Below are positions 36,351 to 47,469 of a DNA stretch of 64,000 nucleotides, one piece after another. The DNA is taken from contig CM076152.1 of the NCBI GenBank assembly GCA_038025085.1, positions 33,731,501 to 33,795,500 on the forward strand, in the 5' to 3' direction. Both the position numbers and the translations under genes were made by a program. The DNA is from Tetragonia tetragonoides. Its lineage: Eukaryota; Streptophyta; Magnoliopsida; Caryophyllales; Aizoaceae. Below the pieces are notes generated by a model. It made no database searches. It saw nothing but the letters and a program-made list of their open reading frames with translations, and was not told where the DNA came from. Positions within the stretch are counted from its first letter, which is position 1; the number at the start of each line of letters is the position of its first letter.

Positions 36351-37000
36351 AATTGATATATCAATAAACTATGGAAACTACTCCGACGAAAGGCCACCGT
36401 GAGCAACTGGTCTGCCTTGGTTTAGCCTCATCATGTTTTAATCCTTTTGCAAACTACGCATTACAGAAAACAGTGTCTCGCAGAGCCATTCAGGCAACTA
36501 GACAGTTAATCTTGCTGTTGAAATCATTGCATTTTACAGCTCTTATATGCTGCTAATTATAGTGAAAGATTACTTAAAAAGCAGACAAACTGAATACATT
36601 GAGCTAAGCTGCTAAACATACTATCATTGTCTTGATATAACACTCTTAAACTAATAAGTAGCCCACAACCTCAGAGCTAACATGTCATTAAATGCAAAAA
36701 TAAAATTACCACCTCCACTAAAAGGCTCTATCTGAAAGGACCCAAAAAGAGAAAAATAAAAAAAAGGAAAAGGAAAAGGAAAAGAAAAAGAAAAGGAAAA
36801 GGAAAAAAGCACATCCACATATTCTTCCATTATCATTCGTCTCCAAGAAGGTTCAAGTCTCCAGGAGCAAAACAAAGGAAAAACTCTATCTCTAGCTAAA
36901 CTAGGCCAAAACTAGGGAACAAGCTGGTTCTCACTCTGCCGCCAAAAACTCGTGAACTGCCAGCCTCTGTAGCTCTTCCAAGAATCGCATTCAGAAATAT
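36351..37000. other. 3' flank / 3' UTR of the YTH gene
   Basis: Includes an (aaaagg)n / (aaaaag)n purine microsatellite at 36757-36808. The ~200 bases just before 37001 are probably 3' UTR. No other gene seen. Confidence 0.5.
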
Positions 37001-40000
37001 TTAACAAGCTGATGCAGTCTCATCTGTAGCACCGATCTTTGCTGCCTTCACACCTTTGGTGACGTCGGCAACAGCTCTGGCTGCAGAGTCCTGGTTCAGT
37101 TTCGACTGAATGTTCGACTCCTCAATGAAGCCTGCAGCTACATCTTTAAACAATTTCTCATCCCCATTCTCATTTTTTACCTGCAATTTGTTACACGTTT
37201 CAAGATGTAAATACCACAAAGCAAGAAGTACAATCTTCAAATCAATAAATCCCAGCTTTTACAATCACATCAAGCTTTCTCGTTCAGAAAGTGAAAAATG
37301 ACAAAAGCTCATACAATGACGTCGGTCTTTTGGAGCCCCATTTACTTATCCCAATTGATAGTGAATGGTAATCAAGGGGAAGGCAAATGGGGACAAGAAC
37401 CCGTAAGCCATGGGATATGAATTAGGAAGAGAATTTTAGGTACAAAAATCAAAACATAAGACATTCTTGCCTGTTTCTGAAATTGCTGTCTCTTAGCCTT
37501 CTTCTCCTGCAAAGCTCTTTGTCGTGTTTCATAAAACTCAAAGTCATCCAGAATACTAGTCTTGCTCAGATGGGACTTAAAAATCTTAAGCACCTGGATT
37601 CCTTGCTCAAGTTTAACCTGCAGGAACAAAATATCCTCACTTTACAATACAGACGTTGGTAGCAAGGAAAAGATGGAGAAGGGACTCCATGAATAGCACA
37701 TCAGATAAGACTCAGAGCCGAGGCTTCACCTCTTGAGTGTCTCTGCTGTTAGTAACAGGCTTGTTATCATTGTTTTCAAGAGTAATATGCTTCAATAAAC
37801 TATTCGGTACATCCTTAACGATGTGCCACTTGACAGGAAAGCATCCAGTCCACTTGTCTTGTTGCCAGAAATCCATGCTCTTGTTAAAATCAACAGGACC
37901 AACCATCTCGGCCAGACCAACAAATTGTCCACTGGCATTCACCTACAAGAGACAAGACAACATTCAGAGCCAAGAAGTATGAACACACACAATGATGCAT
38001 CGCAAAGTAAGATACTTACAGAAAATAGCAAGAACACAGGACAGCCATCAGGCTTCCCTTGGGCTTCCTGATAGGCTGCATCAAGCTTCTTATTGCCGTT
38101 GGGGGTACTGGCCCAGACATTGTATTTGACGCTTTTATGGACATCATCCTCGCTATATGATTTGATGATAAAGAACTTAGCATCGGAGTAATTCTCGGGA
38201 AATTCCTCTTTGTTGTATTGCTCCTTGTCTGGAATTACAGACAGATTTTCTTCTTTATTATTTACTTTCATAGTCAGATCTTGCCCCTTCACAGCCAACT
38301 TAACAGATCCAAAACCCAGCTGGCTCTTCACATCCTTTGCTCTAGGTCCCTTGCTTAGCTCATTCAGAGTATCTTTATTCTCATTACCATAGTTGAAAAA
38401 CCCATTGTTACATCCTTTAGGTGTAAATTTGTTATCAACTGCACGCCAATTCTGCCAGGTTGACTTGGGATTGAAGTAACTCATTCCAAATCCAGAACCA
38501 CCACGGTAAGTGTTTCCATAATGACCATACATCTGATCATTTACATGCGATCTGCCCATGATTCCAGCAGCATGCCCCATGCCCGAAGTTAGCCTCCGTT
38601 GGCCCTGGAAACAATTGTCCAAGAAACTCAATTCTAAAAGCTATGACACTAATAAAAGGGGCAAGTTCTGCAAGCTCCACCACGAGTAAAATATGAAAGT
38701 CATTCAAAAATCGCTTGAGGAACAACTGATGTGAATACTAAAATTATACAATACCTAACAAATATTAAAAGGAGAATAAGGAGAAGACAAGATGCACCAC
38801 AACATCTAAGCGTACTTCAGAGTAAACACACCTTCATAAAACCAGCAACTATTTTTGGACTATGAAAAACATCAAATTATTCAAAAGGATCATACAGACT
38901 ACAGAGCACACAGATTTTACTATCTTAGTATACTATACCAGTAACACATAACTGACAGTTAACGAAAACAGTACTATGAGAAACACAGAAACTGTGATTC
39001 ACTTCTGGCCTCTGGACTATAAATTTGACCTGATACCATACAAAGAGATACAGATATACACTCGGGACTTTGGATCTACTTCGAAAGGCACAATACTTCA
39101 CGAACACCACTTTATTTCCTTTAAAAAGTAAGCACAAGTAGAACAATGCACATCAGAGCATCCGCCTCGCCTCCCAGCATCCCACGGGAGCATTGATCAA
39201 CATCACCCCAAAGTAATAGTTTAAAGTTTTGTAAACATAAAACAGGATGCCAGTTTAGGTAGAAAGATCGAGCATTATTTCAACGAGATATGACCTTGAC
39301 TAGCAGAACAAATTGAGAGATCAACGATAAACATCTAAACTGTGGTGTAAGGGTTTAGAATTTGAGATTCAGGATTGCCAGAAAGGTGAGAAGTGGTGAG
39401 GGGAGAATAAGCCCAACAACAAAAAATAGCAAACAAATAAACACTGTGTTGGAACCTCAATGCAATCAAATGTTGCACTCCAATGCCGATTACTTAAAGA
39501 AGTCAAAGTAAATACAACTCCCTCAATCTTATCGGACCAAGCACTTGTACGCCCAGGAAAATTGATTCAGAGATCTACGCTAAAAGCAAAAAAAGCTATT
39601 GTCAAGAAAGACATCTATTCCAATTAGCTAAAGACATGAAGTATCAGGCTCTCTTTGATCCAAGGACAGGGACAAGGATGTTTGAAGCTTTCCAAAACCA
39701 TATCACATCACACAAGAGAAACACCTTCCATCCCGTAAATCACTTAAATAATAGAGATGCCAGTAAGTACTACCCGCAAAATTACACTGTTCTTTGGTCT
39801 CTGTTTGATTCAAGACTTCAGTGAAGGACAGAAATAACGCCAGCATATGCATCCTTCAATCTACGATGGATTATGCACGACCCTATAACTACAAACAAGC
39901 CATCCCAGCAAGCCTCCACTTCTTTGCCTGACACATGTTCCACCTCAAACGCATCGGTTATTCAGGACACAATCACTCTCTCATACACCTACATCCAAGA

Positions 40001-42329
40001 ACTAGGTGCAACTGCAGTGAAGTGGGAGCGCACAACTTTCAAGGCACATTGAGATCAAGCAAAGCAAAATGTGTAGAAGAGAGAAAACAAATTCAGAGGA
40101 AAAAGAAGGCAGGATGGGCAATGATGCAGCCTCATAGAAATTGCCAATGAATAAGGGATAGCTACATTGCCTGAAACTGTCGGTGCAGCAGAACTGGCAG
40201 TGGAGTTTACTCTTCACACAGTAACAGAAGACAACAAAATTGCTAGTGTTAGCAGTGAAGGTGATACAAGAACAATAGGACCACCACTACAATTCCAGGA
40301 GTAATGACTATTTCACCACCATCAATGAAGCTGGCAATAAATCAGCACCCACCAGTCAACATGGGCCATACCTTCTGCAGCTCAACTTGTACAACAAACT
40401 GTGAGCTACCACATTTTTACAGGGATATACTCTCAGGAAAGAGATTTTGATATCTCGCTTCTAGATCTCCAGTTTCATGTCCTTTGCCTCCCAACTCATC
40501 CTCAATAAATTTACAGCAGGCTCTCACCTTTATACTAAAACCAAGTATTACATCTCAGTCAACACCAAAAAAAAAATAACTTCAATATATGAATCCTGTC
40601 AAATAGTTGACAGTAGACAATAGATTTAACCACAGAAGGCAGGCAGCGGCATGTGATATATGAAAGGAACCAATGCATTTACAGAACATAGTATTTTTTT
40701 TTAACATGGGGATCCAAGCTTGCTTGACTAATCCCATGAGTCGTGAAGTTAACGACCAGGAAAACCTCCAATAGTCCTAAGGGGACTCGAACTTGGGACC
40801 TCTACAATAAATCTCACCAACTGAGCTACCCCTCAGGGTTAACATATTAAAATACAATCCTACAGGCTACTACTGTCCATTTTTCCAAATCCACCAAGCA
40901 ACGAATGTGTAACTTCTACATAAAACCAGAGACTATTTAGTCCAAATTCAAAGATGAACACACAACATACGACAATGACATGTCATCTACTGTCCCAAGA
41001 TGACAAGTAGTAACTATAGCATTCCACACATAAAAAGAGCCATCTCCATAATATGATACTACATGTAAATAGGGTTAATTCCTACTATCATCCATCTTAA
41101 CCACAAAGAAAAACTAATGAATTTTCTAATGGACAGTAACGGTTTTCACTGAAACCCAATTATAGTGTAAGTGGTTGTCACTTACTGAATGATCAACCCC
41201 ATCGTGATTAAGGTATCTGTAATCATTCCATAAATTGAGTGAATCATCATAACCTGCACAAAAGCAATGGCAGGGTGAGCACCAGACACTGCACGTTGAC
41301 TATTATGAGTAATCGGTAACAAACTTGATAAGTCTCAGAAGGAAATTCCTACTGACACTATAGAATCCTGCATTATATAGTATATTTAACAAATCTATGA
41401 TGTAATAAGTTGTCCCAGCCACAAGAATTTAGAGAAGTTGGCAAATGTCTACTGCAAAGTCTTAAATAAGAAGCTGCAGAAATATCAAGACATCCAACTT
41501 AGGCCCCACTGACTTTCAGACGCTTGTTGCCTCAATGAACTGTTTAAGGTACCAAAAGAAGATTTTAAAAAAAGACTCAAATATACTAGCACCTTACCCC
41601 CATAATAGTAGGCAGAGGGGTAACCATTCGGGTAGTACATATTAAGCGGAGCATAATCTGGGACTGGCACCGTGGACCGCTCATACGGCTTAGCCATACT
41701 ACTTATGGAGTTGCGCGAATCAATAGAACCAAACTGCAAAAAGAGTAAGCATCCAGCAAGTATACGGTGAGTACGTTACATCATCGACCATAAAAGAGCG
41801 GGGGATAAGATTTTCCTCCATTGACCAAGATTTTACAAGGACCCACCTTCTTTGGAGGCTCATGAGCTTCAAGAGATTTGGCTTGAGAATCCAAAGACAT
41901 CTTCTGCAACATATCTGCAGGGTCTGTGACATTGCAAATTAAATAAGGACCATAGCATTCAACTAGCATACCAGGTGCACAATAGCAATAGCGGAAGTCA
42001 AGAAAATTAACGAATAACAGTGAGCATCATGGTGAGATGCAAGCAAGTCTCTAAATGAATAGCCAGAGGAAAAGCAAATAAAAAATTGGAAGCTGGTAGG
42101 TGAAGTCAATATCCAAGGTTGCATCACAATAATGAACCATTAACAACAGCACAAACACTTACAAAACCCAAACACTTACAAAACCCAAACACATCAACAA
42201 AATAAAATATGGATATACTGATTCATTACCAAAAATTTGGTTAAGAATCGCACAAAAAACTGAAAATAAGAGAAAACAACAGATGAAAGTTCCCACAATA
42301 CCATTGGAAGGCGTGTTCAAAGCTGCCAT
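37001..42329 (-). CDS. YTH-domain m6A reader, ECT family
   Basis: Binds N6-methyladenosine in mRNA through the YTH domain; plant ECT proteins act in the cytoplasm and nucleus on mRNA stability. Exons in transcript order: 42302-42329, 41847-41923, 41598-41733, 41186-41253, 38020-38604, 37730-37942, 37471-37617, 37001-37180; 477 residues. N-terminus has the [17 protein letters not shown] motif; the middle is Gly/Tyr/Asn-rich ([16 protein letters not shown]); YTH spans about 245-385 with the aromatic-cage Trp 267 (NVWAST), 324 and 329 (FWQQDKW). The C-terminus ends ...[10 protein letters not shown]. The last intron has a GC donor (CAG|GCAAGA). Family members usually have a longer Tyr/Pro-rich middle, so one or more exons in the 2.6-kb intron 38605-41185 may be missing from this model; a candidate is at 41015-41058. 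Confidence 0.9.
40703..40838 (-). mobile_element. tRNA-derived SINE in YTH-gene intron
   Basis: Minus-strand reading: tgaggggtagctcagttgg (A box), aggtcccaagttcgagtcccc (B box), ttaggactattggaggtttt, aacttcacgactcatgggattagtc, ending ccatgtta then poly(A) (poly(T) at 40693-40701). Same family as 52989-53124. Both lie inside host introns. Confidence 0.8.
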
Positions 42330-44300
42330 GGTTTGACAATGAGAGACAAAGAGCAAGGTTCCAAGAGTGAGGATAGAGAAGGTAGATATTCCAATTGAGC
42401 ACAGTTGCACAGCTCTGCAAAAGCAAGGAATGGATCATAAACAACTCAAAAACTTTTACATCAAGGTTCTCAATTCTAGTTTAAACAATATAAAATGCAA
42501 CTATCTAATGAGGCAACCCTTCTTTAAAACCGCTTGCTCACATCTTAAAGACCACTTAAGCATGATGGCACACACACATATGAATGTCGAATACCCAGCT
42601 CAGTGTAACTAACCTAGCAAAAAAAGGATACGAGTCCAAACTGGCTAATGTACGTGTTTATTAACCTCATTATTTATATTAAAAGAGAATAGACTGTTAG
42701 GATAGCACGTAAGTAATTGATGAGTTATTTACCATTAGTAACGTTAGGATATAGTGACAATCACAAAGCATGAACTTAAAAGTCAAAAACCACATTTGCA
42801 ATCTAATGACAGCAGTATGAAGCTTCTAATAGAATTCAGCATCCCAAAATAAGAAAAGAGCCAAAAGCTGTATCAAATATGGAGATATAATCACACTGCC
42901 CACTCCATATACGCGTAACGCAAGTCAACAAAACACTATGTAGTCCTCCAACAACCATCAGAGGAGATAGCCCATACCCTCTATGACTATGAGGAGGTAC
43001 GATTTCAGGCCAAAAAGTTCAAGTTTGTCAACCTTATTACAGCACAACAAAGAAAGACAATATCCTAAAGAAGAGAGGGGATGGCTTTGCACAATAACAC
43101 TTCAACAAATGGTCACAACTCACAAACAATATAACAACCATAACCATAATCAGGTTTCTTCCTCCATAATTTTTTAACCCCTGGTAGGTGCAAAGTCTTT
43201 CATTTCTCTCCTACACCAATAATTTGACCCCAGAAACATTACAATACTCTACAAAGTAAAAACCCACAAGAAAGCATCAGTCTAGTGTAATACATCAAAA
43301 ACAGGGTGGTTGGTCACCCATCTTCCTTCATGTTATCACCATCAAATAAAATTCTCATAAGAGCACACACACTAAACCCCAGCTTCTTCAAAAAGAAGTC
43401 TCAACTCTCGATCCACTTGGCCGATATTCTTTAAAAGTATCAGTCCAGGTCTAACACGTTGCCATTTCCCCTCATGACATCAACTCATCATCAAATAACA
43501 ATTCATTATCAGCAAAACACTAAACCCCAACTTCTTCAAAACAAAACCTCTTTCTCCCTTTCATTCCCCATTTCTCTTTCATAAAAAATTCACAACCCTC
43601 GATCCATTTATACTTTGCCCAAATTCTTGATCCTTTTCCAAACAAACCCACCATCAAAAACCCTAGCTAAACACCCTCACTCACTTCAAACCCACAAAAA
43701 CAGCTTCCAACAAAACACATCTGAATAACATATAATACCAAAATCCCAACCAGTTACAATCCTTTTCACATATAGCTTCAATACAATCACTAATAAACCC
43801 ACCAGAAAATTCATTTTTTCCCTTAAAACCTAAAACCCTAAAACAAGAATTTCAGCTTAAACCCTCACCCTACTTAAACTTTTGCACTACGCCTCAATAA
43901 TACCAACCAAAAACCACTAACACGCTCAAAAACCACACGTATCTAATCTAATCAAAAACCCAAAACCCTAGCTAAAACTTAGAACACAAACCACAAAATC
44001 ATAAACCCATAAAAACCAGATCGAAATGATTAGAAGAGCTAAAATAAACAGACTTAAGAGACCTAAAAAAAGATAGAAGGTGTACCGGGACAAAGAGATC
44101 CGTTGAGGAGAGAGAAAACGGTGGAGGACTTTCTCTCTCTCTCTCTTTTTTCTCTGAAGAGAGTTGGCGGTTGAGGAGTTTTTGGTGTGAAGAGAGAGAG
44201 GCTTCGAGAGAAAGGGGAAGAGAAGAATGGCCGCCAAGAAATTTTTGGGTTTTGGACAAAAACTTGCGGTGCGAGTGCAAAGGGCGAAAATATAAAGCCC
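42330..44300 (-). other. 5' leader of the YTH gene with introns
   Basis: An acceptor at 42416 (ttttgcag|agctgtg) marks a leader exon just before the ATG exon. A CT-rich exon at about 44088-44290 with donor tcccg|gtacacc fits the transcription start. The long leader intron holds an imperfect duplication (atcaaataa.aattc...actaaaccccagcttcttcaaaa at 43341-43400 and 43491-43550). Inferred from splice signals. Confidence 0.5.
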
Positions 44301-46301
44301 AAACCAAACCACGACCCCTAGTTTGTTTTTGTTTTTTTATTATTAATAAATCGACCGACGTTTATATTTTCCCCTAATCCGTTAAAAAGGCGTTAACCCC
44401 TCTCTCAATTAATCATCCTCTTCATCTTTGATTTCTCTTCTTCTTTCTTTTTTGTTTTTTTTTGTTGGGTGGGGTTGGGTCGGCCTATTTATTAAATGGA
44501 TCGGGTATGGTCAGTCATGTTTGTGGGGGTGGTCGGGTCAGTTATTTGTTGGGTCGGCCCGTTTAAGATTTTTAATGGGTTGGCCCATCTGTGACGCGGT
44601 ATAACCCATCTAACTTTTAGAATGGTTATTTTGACTCGTCCATTTACTATTGTAAACGGACTACGACCCGCTGGGCACTAGGCTGGGTCGGCTACATGGT
44701 CTCATCTCACTTGCCCAGGTCTAGTGGGGTAAGGGCAATCAGGATCTTATGTCCTATTTTATGTATCACTTCATGTGTCAATCACGACCTGGTTGTCCAT
44801 GATTTTGTCATGCATCTCATTAAAAAAGAATAAATTAAATTCAAAAACTTAGGTGTTAAATGTATAAGGGAGTGGGACAGAAAATGTCATATAGAATGAG
44901 ACAGAGGATCCTTATTGCGGATGAGGTGGGGTTTTGGAATGGCACCCATTATTTCTAATAAAAAAAATTATTCTAAATGCCAAATAACTTTTTCATTTTT
45001 TTTTTTTTTTTCTGGTGGGTGTAAGGCTTATTGGGCGTCGACTTTATAGTCAGTTAGAAGGAGGAGATTTATTAAAATGAGGGCTCGATTCCGAATCTAA
45101 GCCACAAAAATTGGGGGAAGTTCCACTGAGCTATCCCCCTTGCCTCATAATTCTTCCATATATGTTATTTTGGGAAGTGATCGTCACTACTTACTGATGT
45201 GCTTATCGTTATTTGTTTTCAATTCTAATGATATGATGATATGGAATCAAGTGGGAATGGATCAGTGATTCATTATGCTACCCAACTCAAATATTGGCAA
45301 GTAATAGTTGTCAAATTGTAGTGGGGAGGAGGGAGATGTTTTGTTTTATTATAGTTATGCTTCAAATTTTGTTCAATTGTATGAAATCGCTTCATGTAAA
45401 AAATGGGGTGAACAGAAATCTCATTTGTCTCTTTTTATTGTAAGTAGATAAGAAGGTTATATACCAAAGTGATGTTTTGTTAACATATTGACTCTCTATA
45501 TATATTGCAATTTGTAGACTCTTGCATTTTCAAATTTCTCTCCACTCCAATTGGCGCTCTTTAGCTTATTTTCCGCATGTGAACTTGCGAAAAATTGCTA
45601 TTTTTGTATGATTAAATTGGTTGGAAAGGGTTGGAAACTGTTTTAACTTACTGGAATGTGGTGAAACCTTTTGTTGGATGTTGTAGTTTGTAAATTGCAA
45701 AACTTGTTAGATTCCACCACTTCCATTTGAAAAGAACTTGTCCAAAACCTAAGAAACTATTACAAGTTAAGTGCTTTTAGCTTAAAGTAGCATATAGATG
45801 GGTGGTCTTCGAGATCTTGTATTAGAAGGTACCCCTCAAGTCTTAGCCACACCCAAATAGCTTGTCAGTGCTAAAGCTTTCGATGTCAGAGTACAAGTTT
45901 TACAAAGATAAAAGCATCATTTTATTTATAAAACAGGTAAGAAGATGATACCATGGGAAAACTAGAAGACCCTGCTCTCAAGGGTAACTTCTACTATGTC
46001 ATTATAAAGAATGCGACTAAGGGCTGTACTCTGGGACAGATTCCAAAAGATTTCTTCACGGCACTCATGATCGTGGATTGTCATCTAATCAGCCGCCCTA
46101 TTCCCTTCCCTAAATATATGATTAACAATTGTAGAATTAACCTATTCTCAAAATCTTCTGATGTCAATGATGAGGCCGTAGATAGACCAAGGAATATCAA
46201 TTTAGAAAGCGTCATTTACATATGGTAGACTTGCAACCAAATACTCATACTAGAGATTAGTGACTATATCCTGTTCCATAAAATTTCAAAAAAATTGTTT
46301 A
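44301..46301. other. Intergenic
   Basis: Contains a possible minus-strand SINE at 45008-45130: aagggggatagctcagtgg (A box) ... cggaatcgagccc (B box). The frame at 45953-46228 (91 residues) resembles nothing I know and has ordinary AT-rich composition, so it is not called as a gene. Nothing else recognised. Confidence 0.45.
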
Positions 46302-47340
46302 CTCCCTCCGTCCCACGTTTACGTTCACAATTTTCTTTTTGGTGAGTCCCCTGTTTACGTTCACAATTCCTTATTTCGTAAACTTTTTGCTATGAAATTA
46401 CTCTTTACCCCTCATTTCTAACAATCAAGTTTCACCTCCTCTCCCACTCACTTTCTCTCTCCTAGTGGTGGCTGGCATTTCCGGTGGCTGGCGTTTTAAC
46501 TTTCCAGCGACTAGTGTTTTAACTTTCCGGCACACTTTCTCTCTCCTCACGGACTCTCTCCCCCATGGGGTTCTATCTCTCCTCTCTCAGCACCTATATC
46601 TCTCATATTTTCGTGGTGGGGCTGGTGGTGGGTGGGGGATCTGAGGTGAGATAGAGAGAAAGGGCTGGGCTCACGGGTGGGGTTTAGTGGTGGGGCTTGG
46701 GTTTCATGGTGGGATGGTAGGTGGGGGTTTCGTGGCAGGGGTGGGGGGCTGGTGGTGGTGGGATCGGATTCGTGGTGACCATGGTGGGGGTTTCGTGGGT
46801 TTCCATGGGTGGTGGTTTGTGGGGTTTGTGGGGTTTTAGGGGTGGGGTGCGGTTTTCAAGGGTTTCACGGGTGGTGGTTGGTGGTTGGTGGGGTTTCGGG
46901 GGGGCTGGTTGGTGGGTTTGGTGGTGGGGTTCGAATGGTGGTGGGTTTGGTGGTGGTAGTGGGGTTCGAATGGTGGTGCGTTTGGTGGTGGGGGTGGGGT
47001 GCGACTAGTGGTGGGGGTGGGGGTGGGGGTGGGGTGCGGCTGGTTGGTGGGTTTGGTGGTACGGGTGGGGTTCAAATGGTGGTGGGTTTGGTGGTGGGGG
47101 TGGGGTGCGCTGGTGGTGGGTTTGGAGGTGGCGGTGGGGTGCAACTGGTGGTCATTTTGGTGGTGGGGTTGAGGTGGTTACGAGTGGTGAGGAATGGGTG
47201 GGGGTTGGTGGTGGGTGGGGATTTGAGGAGAGAGAGAAAAGATTGAGGTAAGGGTATATGGGGAATGTCAATGCCAAATTTCATTTGCATTAAAACCCGC
47301 GCAATGTCAAACTGTGAACGTAAACACGGGAAGGAGGGAG
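46302..47340. mobile_element. Stowaway-like (mariner) element, 1.04 kb, GGTGG-rich core
   Basis: Ends ctccctccgtcccacgttta and taaacacgggaaggagggag are inverted repeats extending about 30 bp inward (cgtttacgttcacaattt versus aaactgtgaacgtaaac). TA occurs on both sides (46300-46301, 47341-47342), the target of Stowaway/mariner elements. There is a second internal copy of gtttacgttcacaatt near 46353. The core from about 46605 to 47230 is a G-rich, strand-asymmetric array of ggtggtgggttt/ggtggggg units; the long frames read in it on both strands are repeat artefacts. No transposase remains. Confidence 0.82.
46605..47230 (+). repeat. GGTGG / GGGTTTGGTGG tandem array
   Basis: Degenerate repeats of ggtggtgggtttggtggtgggggtgggg, often in blocks of 30-70 bp that recur (ggttcgaatggtggtg, ggggtgcg.ctggtgg). 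Runs of G spaced for G-quadruplex formation on the plus strand. Confidence 0.8.
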
Positions 47341-47469
47341 TAAATGCAACAGAATAGGCCAATAAGTCAACAACATAGGCAATATATGGCAAATGGCAAA
47401 CTCGGCTGCTGTAAAACCATATATTTTTCTTTTCTTAACGATTTATGAGGTTGCGTACTTAGCCCTATC

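Noticed and set aside
45953..46228. 91-codon frame starting MGKLEDPALKGNFYYV
   Set aside because: No recognisable family, no splice partners, ordinary AT-rich composition; length is not unusual by chance.
46721..47392. Several long overlapping frames (Gly/Val/Trp-rich on +, Pro/His/Thr-rich on -)
   Set aside because: Produced by the GGTGG repeat array inside the Stowaway-like element; no family similarity and no codon structure.
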